Counted from the first letter of the stretch, positions 50,946 to 60,910 are shown. The stretch is 64,000 bases of DNA from Polaribacter sp. WD7 (GCF_003335085.1 NZ_QPEJ01000017.1:1-64000); one strand, 5' to 3'. Translations and numbers: made by a program. The notes: a model not told the origin generated them from the sequence alone.

Positions 50946-52331
50946 TTGAATATTTCTCAATACACATCAGAATTTAAATACAATTTGCAATTGGCAGCTC
51001 CTGTAATGCTAGGTATGTTAGGGCACACTTTTGTAAGCTTTATAGACAATATAATGGTTGGGCAATTGGGTACCGCAGAATTGGCGGCTGTGTCTTTAGG
51101 AAATAGTTTTATGTTTATAGCTATGTCTATAGGAATAGGTTTTTCTACAGCTATAACGCCTTTAATTGCAGAAGCAGATTCTTCTAATAATTTGCAACAA
51201 GCAAGGTCTTCTTACAAACATGGTTTGTTTTTGTGCACAGTTTTAGGAATTGTACTTTTTTTAGGTGTTTACTTTTCTAAACCTCTAATGCACTTAATGC
51301 AGCAACCAAAAGAGGTTGTCGCATTAGCAATACCATATTTAGATTTAGTTGCTTTTTCATTAATACCATTAGTTATTTTTCAAGCAATAAAACAATTTAG
51401 TGACGGTATGTCTATGACAAAATACCCAATGTATGCAACTCTCTTAGCAAACATTGTTAATGTAGTATTGAATTATATTCTAATTTTTGGGAAATTTGGT
51501 TTTCCAGAAATGGGTATTGTGGGTGCTGCTTATGGCACTTTGGCTTCTAGAGTAATAATGATATTGTATTTGGCTATTTTATTGCGTTTCAAAAAAAGGT
51601 CGGCGCGCATTGTTAAGAACATCAAATTTTTTGTTTTAGATGTTTTGATGCTTAAGAAAATCATCAATTTGGGCTCTTTAAGTGCAATGCAGATGTTTTT
51701 TGAAGTGGCTATTTTTACAGCAGCAATTTGGCTAAGTGGCTTGTTGGGTAAAAACCCGCAAGCGGCAAACCAAATAGCATTAAATTTATCCTCTATGACA
51801 TTTATGGTTGCTATGGGCTTAAGTGTAGCTTCTATGATTAGGGTTGGCAATCAAAAAGGATTACAAAATTTTTTAGAATTGCGTAGAATTGCTTTTTCTA
51901 TTTTTTTATTGGGTATTTTGTTAGCTGTTTTTTTTGCGGCTATTTTTTTTATTTTTCACAAAAATCTTCCTAATCTTTATGTAGATTTAAATGATTCAAC
52001 AAATTATGCAGACAATATAGAAGTGATTTCTATTGCTTCAAAATTATTATTGGCAGCAGCATTTTTTCAAATATCTGATAGTATTCAAGTTGTAGTTTTA
52101 GGAGCTTTGCGAGGTTTACAAGATGTAAAAATACCTACTGTATTAACTTTTATATCATATTGGGTTGTAGGTTTTCCTGTTTCCTATTTTTTAGGAAAAG
52201 AGAAAATGTACGGTAGCTTTGGTATTTGGCTAGGACTTTTAGCAGGATTAACTACGGCATCTATATTATTATTTATAAGATTTAATTTTTTAACTTTAAA
52301 ACTCATCAAACAGAAACATGAACTTACCTAA
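50946..52331 (+). CDS. MATE family efflux transporter
   Basis: A 461-aa inner-membrane protein with about twelve hydrophobic segments and the MATE/NorM pattern near the N-terminus (APVMLGMLGHTFVSFIDNIM, VGQLGTAELAAVSLGNS). It exports cationic drugs or metabolites by ion antiport; the substrate is unknown. The start is TTG at 50946, giving NISQYTSEFKYNLQLA, which keeps the conserved first helix. A TATCTTCG box at 50916-50923 is a possible -7 variant. Its end overlaps the next small gene by 14 nt. Confidence 0.93.
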   Translation: MNISQYTSEFKYNLQLAAPVMLGMLGHTFVSFIDNIMVGQLGTAELAAVSLGNSFMFIAMSIGIGFSTAITPLIAEADSSNNLQQARSSYKHGLFLCTVLGIVLFLGVYFSKPLMHLMQQPKEVVALAIPYLDLVAFSLIPLVIFQAIKQFSDGMSMTKYPMYATLLANIVNVVLNYILIFGKFGFPEMGIVGAAYGTLASRVIMILYLAILLRFKKRSARIVKNIKFFVLDVLMLKKIINLGSLSAMQMFFEVAIFTAAIWLSGLLGKNPQAANQIALNLSSMTFMVAMGLSVASMIRVGNQKGLQNFLELRRIAFSIFLLGILLAVFFAAIFFIFHKNLPNLYVDLNDSTNYADNIEVISIASKLLLAAAFFQISDSIQVVVLGALRGLQDVKIPTVLTFISYWVVGFPVSYFLGKEKMYGSFGIWLGLLAGLTTASILLFIRFNFLTLKLIKQKHELT

Positions 52332-52542
52332 ATTTTTATTAGCAGATAACAGTAATTACCCAGAGGATATTTTTGTTTTACATACAGAATTTCCTCGTTT
52401 TATGATCAATTTAAAAGATGACGAGGTAGAGTGGTTTGAAGATTTGGCTGGCGAAAAAGAAGATGACATAGCCAATGAACTAGAATCTTTAATTGAAGAG
52501 GCTAGTGCTTTTTATGACAAGGAAATGGAACAATATGAATAA
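52318..52542 (+). CDS. small acidic conserved protein, function unknown
   Basis: A 74-aa protein, strongly acidic at the C-terminus (LKDDEVEWFEDLAGEKEDD, then SLIEEA and KEMEQYE). The first half, FLLADNSNYPEDIFVLHTEF, looks conserved among flavobacterial proteins of this size, though I cannot name a family. Its ATG lies inside the last codons of the MATE gene (14-nt overlap), so translation is probably coupled. It has no signal peptide or membrane segment and is likely cytoplasmic. Confidence 0.7.
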   Translation: MNLPKFLLADNSNYPEDIFVLHTEFPRFMINLKDDEVEWFEDLAGEKEDDIANELESLIEEASAFYDKEMEQYE

Positions 52543-52543
52543 T

Positions 52544-53473
52544 TTAATACTTTGAGGTACTTTTTAATTGGCTATAGTTTGTTTTAAAGTCGTTGAACAT
52601 GGTGGTAACTATTTCTTTAGGATCGCCTTCTGTCAAACTCTCAAAAGAGATATATCCTTTATAATTATTTTTGATGAGTATGTTTGCTATTTTTTTCATA
52701 TTTACGGGTTCAGAGACACCCTTTACGTAAACCAATTCTTTTACAAACCAGTAATTAGCAAAAGGAGCAAGTTTTTCAATTTCTTCATAAGGGTTTCCTC
52801 TACGTAAACTACCAATATCTAAAATTAATCCAAACCATTCAGAATTTACTCTTTTTAAAATGTCAATTACTTCATCAGCATCATACAAGAAATCATTATG
52901 ATGCTGTAGAGCTGTAATTACACCAGTTTCTTCCGCATACTTAGCACATTCTTTAAAATGAGCTACCATCCATTCTTTAACTTGGTCTTTAGAATATCCT
53001 GTATATCTTCCTTTTCCAGCAAAAACTCTCATTACAGCAGCACCTAGTTTAGAAGAAACTTTTAGCCAATCTTTTATCATTTGCATATCATTAGCTCTAG
53101 ATGTTTCATCGGGTTTTACAAAATTGTTTCTAACCCCTGTCCATGTAATATCCAATCCTAAAGCCAATGCTTTTTTCTTTAACTTAAAGAGCATTTTACT
53201 GTCTATGGTAGCTTTAGGATAACCTTCAAAATAGTAACATGTTAAATCTACAGCATCTAAACCAATATCTGAGGCAAAATCCATCATATCAAAAAAATCC
53301 ATTTCTCCATTTCTCAACATATCATTAAACGTAAAAGCGTTTACACTATATTTAACTCTAGAAGAAGTAGATAGTTTTGAAGTTGAGGGTGTATTTGAAA
53401 AAAGAGATTGGGTGCCTAATGCAATTGGGGCTAAAGCTAACCCTTTTAGTAGATTTCTTCTTTTGTAATCCAT
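52544..53473 (-). CDS. sugar phosphate isomerase/epimerase family protein with Tat-type signal
   Basis: A 309-aa TIM-barrel protein of the xylose isomerase-like / AP endonuclease 2 superfamily. The N-terminus DYKRRNLLKGLALAPIALG has a twin-arginine-like motif and hydrophobic core, so it is probably exported folded. Barrel features include ALQHHNDFLYDADEVID and GLILDIGSLRRGNPYEEIEK, with YISFESLTEGDP near the end supplying likely metal ligands. The substrate is unknown. It is convergent with the MATE-acidic protein pair, one nt apart. Confidence 0.85.
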   Translation of the reverse strand: MDYKRRNLLKGLALAPIALGTQSLFSNTPSTSKLSTSSRVKYSVNAFTFNDMLRNGEMDFFDMMDFASDIGLDAVDLTCYYFEGYPKATIDSKMLFKLKKKALALGLDITWTGVRNNFVKPDETSRANDMQMIKDWLKVSSKLGAAVMRVFAGKGRYTGYSKDQVKEWMVAHFKECAKYAEETGVITALQHHNDFLYDADEVIDILKRVNSEWFGLILDIGSLRRGNPYEEIEKLAPFANYWFVKELVYVKGVSEPVNMKKIANILIKNNYKGYISFESLTEGDPKEIVTTMFNDFKTNYSQLKSTSKY

Positions 53474-53554
53474 GTCTGTTTATTTTGGTGATAATTCTTA
53501 ACCAAGAAATATCTAAAGTACTACTTTTTAAATAAATTTTAATGAAAAGATAAA

Positions 53555-53607
53555 TTAAGAGGCTTTCTAAAAAGTAGATTTACAATACTTTTTAGAAAGC
53601 CTCTTAA
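53555..53607 (-). terminator. long perfect hairpin after the cyclophilin-FKBP gene
   Basis: A perfect 22-bp inverted repeat (53555-53576 and 53586-53607) with a 9-nt loop, 22 nt beyond the stop at 53629. The RNA would fold into a very stable stem. The downstream U-run is weak (ATTTATCTTTT), so it may also protect the mRNA 3' end. Confidence 0.75.
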
Positions 53608-53628
53608 TAAAATTCGTGTTAAAAGAAT

Positions 53629-54558
53629 TTAGTCAACATTCATTAGTTCTACATCAAAAATTAGTGTAGCATTTGGCGGAATTACACCACCAGCACCACT
53701 TTCTCCATAAGCTAAATTTGAAGGAATTACAAAGCGGGCTTTATCACCAACTTGTAATAACTGAATACCTTCATCCCAACCAGAAATTACTTGACCAACA
53801 CCAACGTTAAAATCTATGGGTTGTTTTCTTTTATAAGAAGAGTCAAAAACAGTACCGTCTAACAATTGTCCTTTGTAATGTACAGAAACACCTGCACCTT
53901 TAGTAGCTTGTTTTCCGTCTCCTTTTTGAAGGATTTTATAACGTAAACCACTATCGGTTTCGTCATAACCAGCAGCGACTGTATCTAATAATGCTGCCTG
54001 TTTTGCTTTTTCTTCTGCTTCTCTTTTTTCTCTAGCACCTTCAAAAGATCTAAATGCTTCTACAGCATTAAAGCTTTCTGCAGGCTCACCAACTCTAATG
54101 ATTTCTACGGTCATATCATCACCTTGAGCTATAGCATCAACTACATCTTGCCCCTCTATTACAGTGCCAAAAACGGTATGTTTGCCATCTAACCAAGGTG
54201 TTGCAACATGAGTAATAAAAAATTGAGATCCATTAGTACCAGGTCCAGCATTTGCCATAGATAATTTACCTGGAGCATCGTGCTTTAATTCGGGATGAAT
54301 TTCGTCATCAAATTTATACCCAGGATTACCGGTTCCTGTTCCTTGAGGACATCCTCCTTGAATCATAAAGTCTGGAATGACTCTATGAAACTTTAAACCA
54401 TTGTAATATGGAGTTCCTTGAGGTTTGGCAGAGTTTTCTAAATTACCCTCTGCTAAAGCTACAAAATTACCCACTGTACCAGGAGTTTTCTCTTGTTCTA
54501 ATTGTACTAAAATTTCACCTTTAGGTGTGGTGAACTTTGCATATAATCCGTTATTCAT
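53629..54558 (-). CDS. cyclophilin-FKBP fusion peptidyl-prolyl isomerase
   Basis: A 309-aa two-domain immunophilin. Residues ~1-160 are a cyclophilin with the catalytic set intact: [13 protein letters not shown] (Arg, Phe), GSQFFITH (Gln, Phe) and [11 protein letters not shown] (Trp, His). A helical linker rich in Glu and Lys ([18 protein letters not shown]) leads to an FKBP domain (~200-309): [49 protein letters not shown]. No signal peptide, so cytoplasmic. Cyclophilin-FKBP fusions of this order are known from flavobacteria. It should speed proline isomerisation in folding with two chemistries on one chain. Confidence 0.94.
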   Translation of the reverse strand: MNNGLYAKFTTPKGEILVQLEQEKTPGTVGNFVALAEGNLENSAKPQGTPYYNGLKFHRVIPDFMIQGGCPQGTGTGNPGYKFDDEIHPELKHDAPGKLSMANAGPGTNGSQFFITHVATPWLDGKHTVFGTVIEGQDVVDAIAQGDDMTVEIIRVGEPAESFNAVEAFRSFEGAREKREAEEKAKQAALLDTVAAGYDETDSGLRYKILQKGDGKQATKGAGVSVHYKGQLLDGTVFDSSYKRKQPIDFNVGVGQVISGWDEGIQLLQVGDKARFVIPSNLAYGESGAGGVIPPNATLIFDVELMNVD

Positions 54559-54605
54559 GATAATATTTATTAATTGTATAGTTTTTAATCTTCTTTAAAA
54601 GATTT

Positions 54606-56189
54606 TTATTTTTTCATATTTAAAACTGATAAACCGTAAGTAAACCCGATGTTTATGTTAGTAGAATTTACGTTACCAAAAGGAGACCACATCTGTCCTC
54701 CTGAAAGATTTAAACTTAAATTATCATTTAAATGATAATTAATTCCTGCAGACGGTCTAATTAACACACCTTCACCAGAATCTACACCACCACCACCTGC
54801 AACACCAGCAGCTGTTTCTAAAAATAAAGAAAACCTTCTGTTTAAAAATTGGTTTGTTTTTACACCAAGACCAAAAATTCCATGCGCGTAACCTCCAGAG
54901 CCACCTTCGTAAGCAAAAGAAGCTTCACCTGCCACATAAAATCTCTTATTAATATCATAGTTTATTTTAAGAGCAATTTGTTGAAGATTTCTGTCTGGTC
55001 TATCTAAAATAGCAACATCAAAGTAGGTCTGATTTTGAACTCCAATTTGAACGCCTTGAGTTTTTATATTTTTAGCTTTTGTGTTTGTTACAGGGTCTTT
55101 AGTTCCTCCACTTAAGCCATAATATTTTAAACTAACTCCAGAAGTTAATGCTTCAAAAGTAGCACCTAAAGATCTATGATAGCCTCCATGAAAACTTAAT
55201 CCAAAATTTTCTGTAACTCTTACATCAAAACCAGCACTAGGGTACATTGTAAGACCATTTTCTGGAAAAATTCTTCCACCAGCAGCACCTATGCCCATTT
55301 TAGCAAAGAAATTTACATACTCTGTTTCTATAAAGTTTCTTCCTATACCAAAAAACATATCCATAAATCCGGCTCTTAAACCACTGTACATAGTGTCTAA
55401 ATGTGCGTAAAGAAAAGTATTTGTGTTCATGTATCTTTGATACTCAAAACCAATAATATAAAGTGTTTGGTTTATAGGTTGTGCATTGTTGAAATTTCCC
55501 ATACCATCAGTTCTTGTATCACCTATAGGAAAAAAGAAATCAAACTTTACTTGTTGTACACTTTTTACGGCTGGCTTTTTCCAAAAATCATCCTTAAAAT
55601 CATCATTTACAATAAATTCTTTTTGAGCATCTTTATAAGAAGCGGCCCTAACAGAAGTAGGAATTTCTACAAAAAAAGAAACATTATCTCCGCCTTGAAT
55701 TCCTGTAAAAAAGTCTAAATAACCATATTGAATACCAAAAGCAACATTTTTCAATTTATATTGTAAACCTGCGTTGGTATAAATAATTGCACCACCATTA
55801 ACCAGACTTCTAAATCCGCCACCACCCCCAAAATGCACGTTAGCATCAAAAAAAAGTTTTTTGTAAATAGGGAGATTTACCCCTAAATTAACCCCAAGAG
55901 TAAACAAACCTCCTTGGTCTCCTATACTAGCAGCATGAAAACCAGCACCTGTGTACAGCCAATCATTTAACGGAATGTTATAGTTTAAACCTAAAATTCC
56001 TGCAGTTGGTTTTAAAGTGTATTGAGAACCATCATTATATGTGTAGGTTATATCTGGTTGATCTATTAAAATATGATTAAGCCTAATAAAATTCTTAAGT
56101 TCTACTGTAGTAATGTTATCAAGATTTAAATCTTGAGAAATGCTATGTAAACTGGTAGAAAACAATAAAAATAGAAAAAGCTTTTTCAT
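54606..56189 (-). CDS. outer-membrane beta-barrel protein, function unknown
   Basis: A 527-aa protein with a signal peptide (FLFLLFSTSLHSISQ) followed by a nearly continuous pattern of alternating amphipathic strands with Gly-rich turns (WLYTGAGFHAASIGDQGGLF, FDANVHFGGGGGFRSL, KINYDINKRFYVAGEASFAY), ending ININIGFTYGLSVLNMKK-like strands. This is a large outer-membrane barrel. I cannot assign a ligand. It starts four nt after prfC on the same strand and probably shares its transcript. Confidence 0.8.
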   Translation of the reverse strand: MKKLFLFLLFSTSLHSISQDLNLDNITTVELKNFIRLNHILIDQPDITYTYNDGSQYTLKPTAGILGLNYNIPLNDWLYTGAGFHAASIGDQGGLFTLGVNLGVNLPIYKKLFFDANVHFGGGGGFRSLVNGGAIIYTNAGLQYKLKNVAFGIQYGYLDFFTGIQGGDNVSFFVEIPTSVRAASYKDAQKEFIVNDDFKDDFWKKPAVKSVQQVKFDFFFPIGDTRTDGMGNFNNAQPINQTLYIIGFEYQRYMNTNTFLYAHLDTMYSGLRAGFMDMFFGIGRNFIETEYVNFFAKMGIGAAGGRIFPENGLTMYPSAGFDVRVTENFGLSFHGGYHRSLGATFEALTSGVSLKYYGLSGGTKDPVTNTKAKNIKTQGVQIGVQNQTYFDVAILDRPDRNLQQIALKINYDINKRFYVAGEASFAYEGGSGGYAHGIFGLGVKTNQFLNRRFSLFLETAAGVAGGGGVDSGEGVLIRPSAGINYHLNDNLSLNLSGGQMWSPFGNVNSTNINIGFTYGLSVLNMKK

Positions 56190-56193
56190 AAAA

Positions 56194-57786
56194 TTAATCT
56201 TTAAATTCGCTTGTAAAATGCAGTTTAACAGATGGGTATTTGCTCTGAGTCATTTGTATGGTAAAAGCAGAATCTGCTAAAAAGACCAATTGACCTTGTT
56301 TGTCTTTTGCTAAATAACGTTGTTTTACTCGTTTAAACTCCTTAAATTCTTCATTTTTAACATCATCTGGTTCCACCCAACATGCTTTATGTACGTTTAA
56401 ATTTTCATAGGTACATTTTGCTCCGTATTCATGTTCTAAACGGTATTGAATTACTTCATATTGTAATGCGCCAACAGTACCAATAACTTTTCTACCATTC
56501 ATGTCTAAAGTAAATAATTGGGCAACTCCTTCGTCCATCAATTGGTCTAAACCTTTATACAATTGTTTAGATTTCATTGGGTCTGCATTGTTTACATATC
56601 TAAAATGTTCAGGAGAAAAACTAGGAATACCTTTAAAGTTTAATTGTTCTCCTTCTGTTAAAGTATCACCAATTTTAAAATTTCCAGTATCGTGTAGACC
56701 CACGATATCTCCAGGGAAAGATTCGTCTACAATTTCTTTTTTCTCAGCAAAAAAAGCATTTGGACTAGAAAATTTTACCTTTTTTCCGTTTCTAACGTGT
56801 AAGTAAGGAGAATTTCTTTTAAAAGTACCCGATACTATTTTTACAAAAGCTAAACGATCTCTATGCTTAGGATCCATATTGGCGTGTATTTTAAAAACAA
56901 AACCAGTTAGTTTTTCTTCTTTAGAATCTACCAAACGTTCTTCAGCTTTTTTGGGTTGAGGAGAAGGGGCAATTTCAATAAATGCATCTAGTAATTCTTT
57001 TACCCCAAAGTTGTTTAACGCAGAACCAAAAAATACAGGTTGTAATTGACCTGCTAAATATTCTTCTTGATCAAAAGGAGGATATACTTCATTAATCAAC
57101 TCTAATTCATCACGTAAAGTTTCTGCAGCAGTTTCTCCAACAACTTTGTCTAACTCTGGATTTGATAAATCATCAAATTCTATTCCTTCAGAAATAGAGG
57201 TTTTATTATCTCCAGAAAAAAGATTTAATTTCTTTTCCCAAATGTTGTAGATTCCTTTAAAATCATATCCCATTCCTATAGGAAAACTCATAGGCGTTAC
57301 TCGTAAACCTAGTTTTTGCTCCACTTCATCTAACAAGTCAAAAGCATCTTTACCCTCTCTATCTAATTTATTGATAAAAACCAACATAGGTATGTTTCGC
57401 ATTCTACAAACTTCAACTAACTTTTCGGTTTGTGGTTCTACACCTTTGGCAACGTCAATTACAACAATAACGCTATCTACAGCGGTTAATGTTCTAAAAG
57501 TATCTTCTGCAAAGTCTTTATGTCCAGGAGTGTCTAAGATATTTATTTTTTTATTTTGATAAATAAAAGCAAGTACAGAAGTAGCTACAGAAATACCACG
57601 CTGACGTTCTATTTCCATAAAATCGGATGTTGCACCTTTTTTAATTTTGTTATTCTTTACAGCACCAGCTTCTTGAATTGCCCCACCAAATAACAGTAAT
57701 TTTTCTGTGAGTGTAGTTTTACCAGCATCTGGATGCGATATGATTCCGAAAGTTCTTCTGCGTTTTATTTCCTCTAAAAAGCCCAT
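56194..57786 (-). CDS. prfC: peptide chain release factor 3
   Basis: A 530-aa translational GTPase that recycles RF1/RF2 after termination. G1 is H18-P-D-A-G-K-T-T25, followed by [11 protein letters not shown] (switch I), [16 protein letters not shown] (switch II) and FINKLDREG (G4). The C-terminal part includes [20 protein letters not shown] and the RF3-type end. The promoter at 57804-57834 lies inside the end of the upstream cyclophilin gene. Confidence 0.97.
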   Translation of the reverse strand: MGFLEEIKRRRTFGIISHPDAGKTTLTEKLLLFGGAIQEAGAVKNNKIKKGATSDFMEIERQRGISVATSVLAFIYQNKKINILDTPGHKDFAEDTFRTLTAVDSVIVVIDVAKGVEPQTEKLVEVCRMRNIPMLVFINKLDREGKDAFDLLDEVEQKLGLRVTPMSFPIGMGYDFKGIYNIWEKKLNLFSGDNKTSISEGIEFDDLSNPELDKVVGETAAETLRDELELINEVYPPFDQEEYLAGQLQPVFFGSALNNFGVKELLDAFIEIAPSPQPKKAEERLVDSKEEKLTGFVFKIHANMDPKHRDRLAFVKIVSGTFKRNSPYLHVRNGKKVKFSSPNAFFAEKKEIVDESFPGDIVGLHDTGNFKIGDTLTEGEQLNFKGIPSFSPEHFRYVNNADPMKSKQLYKGLDQLMDEGVAQLFTLDMNGRKVIGTVGALQYEVIQYRLEHEYGAKCTYENLNVHKACWVEPDDVKNEEFKEFKRVKQRYLAKDKQGQLVFLADSAFTIQMTQSKYPSVKLHFTSEFKD

Positions 57787-57803
57787 CTACAAAAATTGAG
57801 GTG

Positions 57804-57834
57804 CAAAGATAGGTTTTACAAAGAGAATTATCAA
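57804..57834 (-). promoter_or_regulatory. full-consensus promoter of prfC
   Basis: On the minus strand TTG (57834-57832), a 20-nt spacer and TATCTTTG (57811-57804) match the consensus, 17 nt ahead of the prfC ATG. It overlaps the last codons of the upstream gene. Confidence 0.65.
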
Positions 57835-58544
57835 TCTAAAATTTCGATAGTCATTCTAATGTCTTCTTCAGGCCATTCATCTACACCTACCTTAACTTTA
57901 GAGATTTTATCCATAGTATCAAAACCAGAAATAACTTCACCAAAAACAGTGTGCTCATTATTTAAATGATGAGCGCCATTTCTACTATGCACTATATAAA
58001 ATTCGAAAGGATTAGACAGCTTATTTGGATTGTTATCCCACTCTCTTGCTGCTGCTAGAGCACCATATTTGTGCTTTCTGTGAGATTTAAATTCAGGAGC
58101 CAGTAAATAATTACCATACAATCTTCTTTGTTTTATCGTGTAAGTCTCATCAGAATTACCCCCTTGAATAACAAAGTTTTTAGCAACTCTATAGATTTCT
58201 GTGGTATTAAAGTATTTTATTTTAGTTAAAAAAATAAAATTAGCTCTGTGTATTGGGACATCATCATATAAGCGCAGTTTTATATTTCCAAATCTAGTTT
58301 TGATGATTACTTTGTTTTCCTTATTCTGTTTACCAAACTCAGTAAAAAAAGCCTCAACATTGTTTTTGTTTAAACTATCCCAACGTTTTATTACTTTTTT
58401 TTCAACCTTTTTTTTCTGATGTAAGGTTGATGTTTGATTTAGTTGCTGAGTTGATGATTTTTGGTCATTTTTTTTCTTGTCTGTATTACAGTTAAAAAAG
58501 ATAATGACAATGGTTATGAGTATGATAAATTTAAAAAACTTCAT
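57831..58544 (-). CDS. cyclophilin-type peptidyl-prolyl isomerase, lipoprotein
   Basis: I place the start at the ATG of 58544 (KFFKFIILITIVIIFFNC), giving a lipoprotein signal with the cysteine after IIFFN. Residues ~85-237 are a cyclophilin domain: TRFGNIKLRLYDDVPIHRANF, YRVAKNFVIQGG and EHTVFGEVISGFDTM. The catalytic Arg and Phe are kept, but the Gln of QFF is Glu (FEFYIV), so activity may be reduced. The stretch after the signal is Lys/Gln-rich and unstructured. It likely acts in the periplasm or on the inner face of the outer membrane, a separate compartment from the cytosolic cyclophilin-FKBP protein. Confidence 0.88.
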   Translation of the reverse strand: MKFFKFIILITIVIIFFNCNTDKKKNDQKSSTQQLNQTSTLHQKKKVEKKVIKRWDSLNKNNVEAFFTEFGKQNKENKVIIKTRFGNIKLRLYDDVPIHRANFIFLTKIKYFNTTEIYRVAKNFVIQGGNSDETYTIKQRRLYGNYLLAPEFKSHRKHKYGALAAAREWDNNPNKLSNPFEFYIVHSRNGAHHLNNEHTVFGEVISGFDTMDKISKVKVGVDEWPEEDIRMTIEILD

Positions 58545-58630
58545 GATAAAGCTGTTTTTTAGCAATACAAATATAAATTATCACAACAGAATAGATATAA
58601 ATACTTTTTGTTTTGTATTTTTTTTATGAT

Positions 58631-58658
58631 TTGTTGCTTAATCATTTTACTATTTTTG
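58631..58658 (+). promoter_or_regulatory. full-consensus, near-leaderless promoter of idi-queD
   Basis: TTG (58631-58633), a 17-nt spacer and TATTTTTG (58651-58658). The ATG of idi starts at 58663, only four nt after the box, so transcription should begin at or beside the start codon. Confidence 0.7.
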
Positions 58659-58662
58659 TAAT

Positions 58663-59181
58663 ATGGAAGAATTAGTTGTTTTGGTAGATAAACAAGATAA
58701 TCCTATAGGATTGATGCCAAAAATGGAAGCGCACGAAAAAGCAGTTTTACACAGAGCTTTTTCGGTTTTTATTTTCAATGAAAAAGGAGAATTAATGCTG
58801 CAGCAAAGAGCTGCACATAAATACCATTCGCCCTTATTATGGACAAACACATGTTGCTCGCATCAACGAGATGGAGAGAGTAATTTAGAAGCTGGCAAAA
58901 GAAGACTAGAAGAAGAAATGGGCTTTGTAACCGAAATAAAAGAAGTTTTTTCTTTTATTTATAAAGCACCTTTTGATAATGGATTGACAGAACACGAATT
59001 AGACCACGTTATGGTTGGTAAATTTGACGGTGAGCCAAAAATAAACAAAGATGAGGTAGAAGCTTATAAGTGGATGAAGTTAGAGGATGTTAAATCTGAT
59101 ATTGAGCAAAACCCTACCCTTTATACAGAATGGTTTAAAATTATTTTTGATAAATCTTTTGAAAAACTAAAGCATGCCTAA
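58663..59181 (+). CDS. idi: isopentenyl-diphosphate delta-isomerase, type 1
   Basis: A 172-aa Nudix-fold enzyme converting IPP to DMAPP for isoprenoids. VLVDKQDNPIG at the N-terminus, LLWTNTCCSHQRDGES with catalytic Cys64, the Nudix-like AGKRRLEEEMGF and the later LTEHELDHV with the catalytic Glu are present. The N-terminal motif requires the ATG at 58663. It overlaps queD by eight nt, so the two are translationally coupled. Confidence 0.96.
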   Translation: MEELVVLVDKQDNPIGLMPKMEAHEKAVLHRAFSVFIFNEKGELMLQQRAAHKYHSPLLWTNTCCSHQRDGESNLEAGKRRLEEEMGFVTEIKEVFSFIYKAPFDNGLTEHELDHVMVGKFDGEPKINKDEVEAYKWMKLEDVKSDIEQNPTLYTEWFKIIFDKSFEKLKHA

Positions 59182-59587
59182 AGTAACCGTTCATAGAAAA
59201 GCCCATTTTAATGCGGCTCATAGATTGTACAGAAAGGATTGGTCTGATGCAAAAAACTTTGAAATTTTTAGTAAATGCTCTAACCCTAATTTTCATGGTC
59301 ATAATTATGAATTGATAGTTTCTCTTACGGGTGAAATAGATAAGGAAACAGGATACGTATACGATTTAGGGATTTTAAAAAAATTAATTAAAACTGAGAT
59401 AGAGGAGTGTTTTGATCATAAAAATTTAAACATTGAAGTACCTGAGTTTAAAGAGCTGAATCCTACAGCAGAAAATATATGTGTAATTACCTATAATAAA
59501 TTAAGAAAACACTTACCAAACACACTCGCATTAAAAATTACTTTGTACGAAACTCCTCGAAACTTTGTAAGTTATTCTGGAGAATAA
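59174..59587 (+). CDS. queD: 6-carboxytetrahydropterin synthase family protein (QueD-like)
   Basis: A 137-aa PTPS-fold enzyme. HFNAAHRL and FHGHNYELIVSL carry the zinc histidines, the Cys in IFSKCSNPNFHGHNY is the catalytic cysteine position, and CFDHKNLN and PTAENICV complete the family motifs. It most likely makes 6-carboxytetrahydropterin for queuosine; a pterin role is the alternative. It overlaps idi by eight nt. Confidence 0.93.
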   Translation: MPKVTVHRKAHFNAAHRLYRKDWSDAKNFEIFSKCSNPNFHGHNYELIVSLTGEIDKETGYVYDLGILKKLIKTEIEECFDHKNLNIEVPEFKELNPTAENICVITYNKLRKHLPNTLALKITLYETPRNFVSYSGE

Positions 59588-59660
59588 ATCAAAATAAAAT
59601 TTAAATTCAATAGCTAAAATTTCAAATTCTGAAACTTTAGTAATATTTTTACGCATAATA

Positions 59661-60641
59661 ATGAAAACTATGAATCAGTTATTAAAATTCAAACCAATTT
59701 TAAAAGATAAAATATGGGGAGGAGAGAAGTTAGTTAATGTGCTAAACAAAACATCTAACAGAACAGATATTGGCGAAAGTTGGGAGCTGTCTGATGTGAA
59801 AGGAGATACCTCTGTAGTTGTTAATGGAGATTTAAAAGGTAAAGATTTAAAAGAACTTATAGTAGCATTTACATCTGATTTAATGGGCGAAAAAGTATAT
59901 CGTCATTTTGGAGAAGATTTTCCTCTACTTATAAAGTTTATAGATGCTAAGGAGGCTTTGAGTATTCAACTACATCCGCATGATGATTTGGCTAAAGAAA
60001 GACATAACTCTTTTGGCAAAACAGAAATGTGGTATGTAATGCAAGCTGATAAAAATGCAAATTTAATTGTAGGTTTTCAAAAAGAAGTTACTCCTACAGA
60101 ATACTTACATCACTTAGAAAACAAAACGTTAACTGATATTTTAAACATTGATGAAGTTAAAAAAGGAGATGTATATTTTATTCCTACGGGTAGAGTACAT
60201 GCCATAGGCGCAGGTGTTCTATTGGCAGAAATTCAGCAAACGTCTGATATTACTTATAGAATATATGATTGGGACAGACCAAACCCTGATGGCACCTATA
60301 GAGAATTGCATACAGAAGAAGCTTTAGACGCCATAGATTATTCAGCAAAAGAATCGTACAAGACTTCTTATTCTAAGCAACAAAATGAAGTTTCAGAAAT
60401 TGTTTCTTGTCAGTATTTTACTACTAACATCTTACCTATAAACAAGACTATTACAGTAAGTCACAAGCAAAAAGATAGCTTTGTAATTTATATGTGCGTA
60501 GAAGGAGCTGTTGAGTTTCACTACAACAATCAAAAAGAATCTCTTAAAATGGGAGAAACAATACTTGTGCCCGCTTGTATTAAAGAATTGGAAATTTCTT
60601 CTAAACATCAATCTGAATTGTTGGAGGTATACATAAAATAA
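59661..60641 (+). CDS. manA: mannose-6-phosphate isomerase, class I
   Basis: A 326-aa cupin-fold zinc enzyme interconverting mannose 6-phosphate and fructose 6-phosphate. KPILKDKIWGGEKL, SWELSD, LSIQLHPHDD (zinc-binding), KTEMWYVM and VYFIPTGRVHAIGAGVLLAEIQQTSDITYRIYD-type motifs (broken here as several conserved pieces) match the short Bacteroidota/Firmicutes form. It ends in a bidirectional hairpin terminator shared with the small gene on the other strand. Confidence 0.95.
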   Translation: MKTMNQLLKFKPILKDKIWGGEKLVNVLNKTSNRTDIGESWELSDVKGDTSVVVNGDLKGKDLKELIVAFTSDLMGEKVYRHFGEDFPLLIKFIDAKEALSIQLHPHDDLAKERHNSFGKTEMWYVMQADKNANLIVGFQKEVTPTEYLHHLENKTLTDILNIDEVKKGDVYFIPTGRVHAIGAGVLLAEIQQTSDITYRIYDWDRPNPDGTYRELHTEEALDAIDYSAKESYKTSYSKQQNEVSEIVSCQYFTTNILPINKTITVSHKQKDSFVIYMCVEGAVEFHYNNQKESLKMGETILVPACIKELEISSKHQSELLEVYIK

Positions 60642-60663
60642 AAGCTCAGTATGTCTGAGCTTT
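60641..60663. terminator. bidirectional hairpin terminator
   Basis: AAAGCTCAG-tatgt-CTGAGCTTT with A and T runs on both sides. It serves manA (stop 60639-60641) and the convergent 55-aa gene (stop 60670-60672). Confidence 0.88.
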
Positions 60664-60669
60664 TGTTTA

Positions 60670-60849
<180 letters not shown>

Positions 60850-60910
60850 TTAGTTCGTAACAAAATTATGTATAGCTTAAAGTGTTTTTTAACGCTATCC
60901 ATTTAAATAG

